From positions 2,344,001-2,408,000 of the forward strand of contig NZ_CP109171.1 in NCBI RefSeq assembly GCF_036246005.1: DNA of 64,000 nucleotides, in the 5' to 3' direction. Below, piece by piece: positions 56,925 to 64,000 of the stretch. The notes under the pieces were generated by a model, which ran no database searches, had not been told where the DNA came from, and was given only the letters and a program-made list of their open reading frames with translations. The stretch comes from Streptomyces sp. NBC_01723. GTDB taxonomy: Bacteria > Actinomycetota > Actinomycetes > Streptomycetales > Streptomycetaceae. Each line of letters opens with the position of its first letter. The first letter of the stretch is position 1. Position numbers and translations under genes: made by a program.

Positions 56925-57362
56925 CTACCGCTTGGACTTGGCGGCCTTGGGCGTCGCCAGCCGGCTGCCGCTCCAGTCCTTGCCTACGCTGACGCTCTTG
57001 GACGCCGTCAGTCCGGCGGTCGTCGCGGCTTCCGAGATGTCGCTGGCCTCGACGTATCCATCACGGCCGGTCTTCGGCGTGAGAAGGAGGATCGACCCGC
57101 CCTCTTCGATGTACGTGGTGGCATCCACCAGCGCATCCGTCAGGTCGCCGTCGTCGTCACGGAACCACAGCACGACGGCGTCGGCCACGTCCTCGTAGTC
57201 CTCGTCCACCAGCTCGCCCTCGACGGCACCCTCAATGGCCTCGCGGAGCTCCTGGTCGACGTCGTCGTCGTAGCCGATCTCCTGGACCACCTGCCCGGGC
57301 TGGAACCCCAGCCTGGCGGCAGGGTTCGTCCGCTCCTCCGCGTGGTCCGCGGTCGCGCTCAC
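56925..57362 (-). CDS. DUF3052 family protein
   Basis: A 145-residue soluble protein, GTG start with GGAGG six bases before it. Sequence: AARLGFQPGQVVQEIGYDDD, VDQELREAIEGAVEGELVDE, DYEDVADAVVLWFRDDDGDL, TYIEEGGSILLLTPKTGRDG, then SEAATTAGLTASKSVSVGKD. The family is actinobacterial, and consistently placed next to aceE. Function unknown. It is divergent from aceE across a 386-base promoter region. Confidence 0.93.
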   Translation of the reverse strand: MSATADHAEERTNPAARLGFQPGQVVQEIGYDDDVDQELREAIEGAVEGELVDEDYEDVADAVVLWFRDDDGDLTDALVDATTYIEEGGSILLLTPKTGRDGYVEASDISEAATTAGLTASKSVSVGKDWSGSRLATPKAAKSKR

Positions 57363-57748
57363 GGGTTGCCTCCTGATCATGTTTCGGTAGATGTCTTCAG
57401 CCTCGCGCGTGCGCGAAGCTTGGCCGTAGTCCACACGGGCGGGACCGATCGCGCAAGTACCCGGCGTCTGGGACCGCCGAAACGGTGACGATCCCGGCCG
57501 TGTCGCCGCAACTCCAGCCATGCCGTCCAGACCGAAGGTGACGTACACCACACCTATCTGCCCCGTTTGCGTATTTGGGAACCATGCGTGGGTACGAGAC
57601 TCGAATGAACGTGCCCCCGATCCCCTCGAAGGAACCGGTTACCCCACGGTACAGATGACGATTGCCCCCGTGAGGTACACGATGGGGAACCGGCGGGTAA
57701 TCGGCGCAGACACCCGGCCAAGTAGCCCTCTGAGAGCGAAGGAACAGC
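57363..57748. other. Divergent promoter region of DUF3052 and aceE, 386 bases
   Basis: No gene is supported. The sequence from about 57600 to 57745 is less GC-rich and includes GAAGGAACCGGTTACCCC and GAGAGCGAAGGAACAGC, the latter giving GAAGGA seven bases before the aceE GTG. Promoter boxes could not be fixed with confidence. Confidence 0.5.
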
Positions 57749-60496
<2,748 letters not shown>

Positions 60497-60518
60497 CGCG
60501 CACGCGGACGAGCACACG

Positions 60519-60558
60519 ATGAGGGGCGCCCCGGCCGGACGGCCGGGGCGCCCCTCAT
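60519..60558. terminator. Bidirectional terminator between aceE and the DUF4190-like gene
   Basis: A perfect 19-base-pair inverted repeat: ATGAGGGGCGCCCCGGCCG, GA, CGGCCGGGGCGCCCCTCAT. It lies 22 bases after the aceE stop and 28 bases before the 3' end of the convergent gene. Confidence 0.9.
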
Positions 60559-60586
60559 CACTCTTGCGTCGTGGGTGCGCGGCCCG

Positions 60587-60892
60587 TCAGAGCATGCCGT
60601 TGTTCATGCCCGCCGAACCGGCGAGCCAGACGATCGCCAGCAGCGTGTCGATCGCGCCCAGCACGAAGGCGACCACCGCGGGCACCGGCCGGGAGCCCGC
60701 CCAGCTGCGTCCCATGGCGAGCCATCCGCAGGCCATCGCGGCGGGACCCAGGACGATGCCCAGCTGGAAGAAGCCCGCCACCGCGCACACGACTCCGATG
60801 ATCCCGAGCGTCGCACGGTCCGGCCCGGTCCGTGCGCCTGTCCGGCCACGTGAGCGGGGGTACCCGTGCGATCCCTGTCCGAAGCTCGCCAT
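60587..60892 (-). CDS. Small DUF4190-like membrane protein
   Basis: A 101-residue protein from the ATG at 60892 (GGAG six bases before it; an adjacent ATG at 60895 is possible). A Gly/Arg-rich start is followed by two hydrophobic helices: ATLGIIGVVCAVAGFFQLGI plus VLGPAAMACGWLAMGRS, and VVAFVLGAIDTLLAIVWLAG. The pattern LG..G.VC...GFF.....G..A...G fits DUF4190. Function unknown. Convergent with aceE. Confidence 0.72.
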   Translation of the reverse strand: MASFGQGSHGYPRSRGRTGARTGPDRATLGIIGVVCAVAGFFQLGIVLGPAAMACGWLAMGRSWAGSRPVPAVVAFVLGAIDTLLAIVWLAGSAGMNNGML

Positions 60893-61103
60893 CATCAACT
60901 CCCTCGATTCCTCGTGGAGTTCGGGTACCCGCACCCGGCGTCTTATGCCCGCCGCGCGCGCTGCCCCCCTCCAGCAGCGCGCCGCAGCGTGCCGTCCTCC
61001 ATGTCCTGCGGAGGACTTGACCCACTGTGACCTGCGCGGCCCGCCGGAGGGGAGGGTTCGCCGGTCCTGTCACCCTGATGGGCGAACGGGGGCCGGCGGT
61101 CCG

Positions 61104-62714
61104 TCAGATGTGCCCCATGCCGGCGCCGCCGTCCGCGTTCACCCCGCGCTTGGTGAGGAAGGCGACCCCCACCGCCACGACCGCGACACCGGCGGCCACC
61201 AGCGAGGCCAGGCTCATGCCGTCGATGAAGGTGTTGTGGGCGACGTCGGCGATCTTCGCGGCGATCTGCTCCGGGGTGCCCGGGGCCACCGGCGGGACGC
61301 CGACCTGGACCGCCTCGGAGGCCTGGTGGGCCTGTTCCGGCGTCAGTTCGGGAAGCCCCGCGTCCGCCCAGTTGCCCGCCAGGTCGCTGTCGACCTTGGA
61401 GGCCATGACCGCGCCGAGGACCGCGGTGCCGAGGCTGCCGCCGATCTGCATCGCCGCCTGCTGGAGACCGCCGGCCACACCGGACAGCTCCATCGGCGCG
61501 TTGCCGACGATCACCTCGGTGGCGCCGACCATGACGGGCGCGAGGCCGAGGCCCAGCAGGGCGAACCAGACCGACATGACGGCGCTGCCGGTGTCCGTCT
61601 CCAGCGTGGAGATGCCGTACATGGCGATCGCGGTGCAGGCCATGCCGCCGGCCAGCGGGATGCGCGGGCCGACCTTGGTGATCATCACGCCGGCCAGCGG
61701 TGAGGCGACGATCATCATGGCGGTGAGCGGCAGCAGGTGGAGACCGGCGTCGACCGGGCTCATGCCATGCACGTTCTGCAGGTAGAAGGTGACGAAGAAC
61801 AGGCCGCCCATGAAGGCGATGGCCATCAGGACCATCAGGACCACACCGGCCGACAGCGGCACCGAGCGGAACATCGCCAGCGGGATCAGCGGCTCCTTCA
61901 CCTTGGTCTCCCACAGGGAGAACAGGACGAAGCCCACCACCGAGCCGCCGATGTACAGCCAGGTCTGCCCGGAACCCCATCCCCACTCGGGAGCCTTGAT
62001 GAGTGCCCAGACGAGGGCGAACATCGAGGCCGACAGCAGCGCGATGCCGAGGAGGTCGAAGGAGCGCGGCGCGTTCTCGGCCCGGTGGTCCAGCAGGATC
62101 ATGACGCCGAGGACGACGGCGAGGATGCCCACCGGCACGTTGATGAAGAACACGGACTGCCAGTTGACGTGCTCGACCAGCACGCCGCCGAGGATCGGGC
62201 CGCCCGCGGTGGAGGCGCCGATCACCATGCCCCAGATGCCGATGGCCATGTTGAGCTTCTCGGCCGGGAAGGTGGCCCGGAGCAGGCCGAGCGCGGCCGG
62301 CATCAGCAGGGCGCCGAACAGGCCCTGGAAGACACGGAAGACGATGACCGCGGCGATGCTGCCGGACAGTCCGATCGCTCCGGAGGAGGCGGCGAAGCCC
62401 GCCACGCCTATGAGGAAGGTCTGCCGGTGCCCGAATCGGTCACCGAGCTTGCCCGCGGTGATCAGGGCGACCGCGAGGGCGAGGAAGTAGGCGTTGGTGA
62501 TCCACTGGACGTCGGCGAGGCTGGCGTCCAGGTCGTCCTGGATGGCCGGGTTGGCGATCGCCACGATGGTGCCGTCCAGGGCCACCATCATGACCCCGAC
62601 CGCGACGGTGACGAGGGTGACCCACGGATGGCCGCGCAACCCCTTGGCGGGCGCGGAACCCGACGGGACGCCGTCCCCCGGTCCGGTCTTGTCGATGGTG
62701 GTCTGACTAGTCAT
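61104..62714 (-). CDS. MFS drug-efflux transporter, DHA2 (EmrB/QacA) type
   Basis: A 536-residue protein with about 14 helices. It has VALDGTIVAIANPAIQDDLD in helix 1, AGKLGDRFGHRQTFLIGVAG (motif A), FQGLFGALLMPAALGLLRAT (motif C) and ILGGVLVEHVNWQSVFFINV. The C-terminal about 60 residues (PEQAHQASEAVQVGVPP) form a loop before the last helix. It should export drugs with protons. It is divergent from a TetR regulator at 62841 with operator-like repeats between. Confidence 0.95.
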   Translation of the reverse strand: MTSQTTIDKTGPGDGVPSGSAPAKGLRGHPWVTLVTVAVGVMMVALDGTIVAIANPAIQDDLDASLADVQWITNAYFLALAVALITAGKLGDRFGHRQTFLIGVAGFAASSGAIGLSGSIAAVIVFRVFQGLFGALLMPAALGLLRATFPAEKLNMAIGIWGMVIGASTAGGPILGGVLVEHVNWQSVFFINVPVGILAVVLGVMILLDHRAENAPRSFDLLGIALLSASMFALVWALIKAPEWGWGSGQTWLYIGGSVVGFVLFSLWETKVKEPLIPLAMFRSVPLSAGVVLMVLMAIAFMGGLFFVTFYLQNVHGMSPVDAGLHLLPLTAMMIVASPLAGVMITKVGPRIPLAGGMACTAIAMYGISTLETDTGSAVMSVWFALLGLGLAPVMVGATEVIVGNAPMELSGVAGGLQQAAMQIGGSLGTAVLGAVMASKVDSDLAGNWADAGLPELTPEQAHQASEAVQVGVPPVAPGTPEQIAAKIADVAHNTFIDGMSLASLVAAGVAVVAVGVAFLTKRGVNADGGAGMGHI

Positions 62715-62761
62715 ACGGTGAGGCTAATGACAGCCACTGACAGTTGACAAACCAATTCACG

Positions 62762-62776
62762 TGTCAGTAACTGACA
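62762..62776. promoter_or_regulatory. TetR-type operator
   Basis: TGTCAGTAACTGACA is a perfect 7+7 inverted repeat around one A. Further half-sites TGACAG and TGACA stand at 62727-62754, closer to the transporter. The repeats fill the 126-base divergent gap between the MFS gene and the TetR gene, so the regulator probably represses both. Confidence 0.7.
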
Positions 62777-62840
62777 TGTCATCTGCGTATAGCCTGAACT
62801 GCGGAAACACACTGCGGCACCCTGGTGGAGGAGCGAACTT

Positions 62841-63521
62841 TTGGGCCTGCGCGAACTCAAGAAGCAGCGCACCCGGGACCTCCTGCTGCGCTCCGCCCTC
62901 GAGCTGTTCACCGAGCGCGGGTACGAGGAGACGACCGTCGACGACATCGCCGACGCCGCCGACGTCTCGCAGCGCACCTTCTTCCGCTACTTCGCCTCCA
63001 AGGAGGACGCGGCGTTCTTCGTGTCGCGGCTCGCGGAGTCGCACTTCGTCGAGGCCGTGCGCGCGCGCCCGCCCGGGGAGGCGCCGCTGGACGCGCTGCG
63101 CCTCGCCCTGGTGGAGAGCTGGAGCACCATCGGCGAGGCCGTCGAGCGGCTGATCCCGATGGAGCTGCACCTGCGCTTCTACCGGGTGATCGAGTCGACG
63201 CCCGCGCTGCTCGCCGCGCATCTGCGGCGCGCGACGGAGCTGGAGGAGGAGATCGCGCGCCTCATCGCCGACCGCGAGGGCCTGGACGTGGAGGAGGATC
63301 CGCGCCCGCGGGTGGTCGTGGCCGTCTTCGGGGCGGTGATGCGGGTGACCGAACGGATCTGGTCGGCCCGGGACGACGCCGGTCTGGCGGCGCTGCGCGA
63401 CCTGACGGCCTCCTATCTGGACCACGTGGCACCGGCGCTCACCGGCGACTGGCGGGACCCCGGCGGCCGTCCGCTCGCCGAGCGTGCCGGACCAACCCCG
63501 CAGCGCAGCAGCGAAACGTGA
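62841..63521 (+). CDS. TetR family regulator
   Basis: A 226-residue protein with TTG start (GGAGGAG seven bases upstream). The DNA-binding domain reads LRSALELFTERGYEETTVDD, IADAADVSQRTFFRYFASKE. The ligand domain (residues about 70-190) is variable and helical: LHLRFYRVIESTPALLAAHL, EEIARLIADREGLDVEED, RPRVVVAVFGAVMRVTERIW. It is divergent from the MFS drug pump and likely its repressor; the ligand may be a drug. Confidence 0.93.
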   Translation: MGLRELKKQRTRDLLLRSALELFTERGYEETTVDDIADAADVSQRTFFRYFASKEDAAFFVSRLAESHFVEAVRARPPGEAPLDALRLALVESWSTIGEAVERLIPMELHLRFYRVIESTPALLAAHLRRATELEEEIARLIADREGLDVEEDPRPRVVVAVFGAVMRVTERIWSARDDAGLAALRDLTASYLDHVAPALTGDWRDPGGRPLAERAGPTPQRSSET

Positions 63522-63575
63522 TCCGTGTCACTGGATTCACGCGAGACCGTCCCGTTCTCCTAGTGTGTCCTCCCA

Positions 63576-64000
63576 GTGACTTCCTTCGACACCTCCCCGC
63601 AGCTGAACGTCTGGCGCGCACTGCTCGCCCTGGCCGTGGTGTTCGTGATGCTGGCGACCACCGGCTGGACCGCTCTGCGCAACCAGCGGGGCCCCACGGC
63701 ACTCGAGGCGTCGGTCTCGGCCTGGGAGCACGGCCGGATCGGCGGACGCTCGCTGCCCGACGTGCACACGACACCCACGCGGCTGGCCCGCTTCTTCGCC
63801 TCACTCGGCGAATGGCAGCGCGAGAGCCTGGCCCGCCGCTATCCGCTGGCCGTCGGCAACATGAACGGCGCCCCCGTCCAGCTGCGCTACCTCGCCAACC
63901 GGACGGCGCTCGAGAAGGCGCGGTCGGTGGAGCGCGCGCGCATGCACGACAAACGCCTGTCCCTGTCCGGCCAGCGCGAGGCCGCGAAGCGCATGAACCA
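63576..64000 (+). CDS. Membrane-anchored protein, probable DUF1023-type alpha/beta hydrolase, N-terminal part
   Basis: The gene runs off the right edge; 141 codons are seen from the GTG at 63576. The start (VTSFDTSPQLNVWRALLALA) leads into one hydrophobic helix (ALLALAVVFVMLATTGWTAL), then a charged stretch with LARFFASLGEWQRESLARRY, PLAVGNMNGAPVQLRYLANR and ARMHDKRLSLSGQREAAKRM. The LAxRYPLxVGNxNGxPxxxRYxANR pattern is that of streptomycete DUF1023-like hydrolases, whose catalytic domain would follow. Function is not testable here. Confidence 0.7.
   Translation, partial: MTSFDTSPQLNVWRALLALAVVFVMLATTGWTALRNQRGPTALEASVSAWEHGRIGGRSLPDVHTTPTRLARFFASLGEWQRESLARRYPLAVGNMNGAPVQLRYLANRTALEKARSVERARMHDKRLSLSGQREAAKRMN

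Noticed and set aside
57397..57748. Short ORFs in the DUF3052-aceE gap
   Set aside because: They lack ribosome sites and similarity, and the area is the expected divergent promoter region.

Overview
The window is chromosomal DNA of a Streptomyces, most like the S. coelicolor/S. lividans group. The sequence is very GC-rich, GTG and TTG starts are common, overlapping GTGA/ATGA gene junctions abound, and almost every protein is of an actinobacterial type. The ahpE - DUF3052 - aceE order near the right end is also known from mycobacteria. I see no insertion sequence, prophage, CRISPR array or rRNA. There is one tRNA (Val, anticodon TAC). The two end genes run off the window.

Layout. 1-5.9 kb: two divergent drug-type MFS transporters, a methyltransferase, a secreted cell-wall amidase and two small membrane proteins. 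5.9-10 kb: an operon of an alpha/alpha-toroid protein, a methyltransferase and a GT4 glycosyltransferase, divergent from a KstR-like TetR regulator with an exact KstR-type box between them. 10.0-15.9 kb: a cobalamin riboswitch heading a five-gene operon (toroid protein with one C-terminal membrane anchor, a small exported protein, EcfT, a fused double EcfA ATPase, EcfS). 15.9-21.5 kb: a PIN toxin remnant, a VanX-like dipeptidase, a GlxA-type regulator divergent from an isochorismatase hydrolase, an MFS pump divergent from an XRE regulator, and a graveyard of MarR and DUF397 fragments. 21.6-27.1 kb: two large multi-membrane proteins (GT-C-like, and a GT87-PAP2 fusion) and a ProP-type transporter. 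27.1-41.6 kb: housekeeping and hypothetical genes, including O-methyltransferase, FHA, DUF1992, zinc-ribbon/peptidoglycan-binding, GDT1-type ion transporter, HNH nuclease, PhoD phosphatase, DoxX, DedA, DUF2277, GNATs, DUF305 and DUF6153. 41.7-47.2 kb: tRNA-Val, DUF4097 lipoprotein, a coiled-coil protein, FmdB, a two-component system and a second DedA. 47.1-56.2 kb: a tellurite/stress (Ter) island. 56.3-64 kb: ahpE, DUF3052, aceE, a DUF4190-like protein, a TetR/MFS pair and the start of a probable alpha/beta hydrolase.

Two loci stand out. In the cobalamin operon, the riboswitch, the ECF importer and two surface proteins (an alpha/alpha toroid and a small beta-rich protein) together resemble the two domains of animal transcobalamin/intrinsic factor split over two genes. 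That resemblance is inference. The Ter island combines TerD, TerA-like and TerC-like proteins with a metabolic module (HAD phosphatase, a fused PRTase-TRSP-StiP-Pelota protein and a citrate-lyase-like aldolase) thought to make a nucleoside-like metabolite. The intergenic regions hold several clear palindromes, including a perfect CebR-type box and an iron-box-like site upstream of doxX, and perfect inverted repeats at the TetR/MFS and GlxA/isochorismatase divergent promoters.
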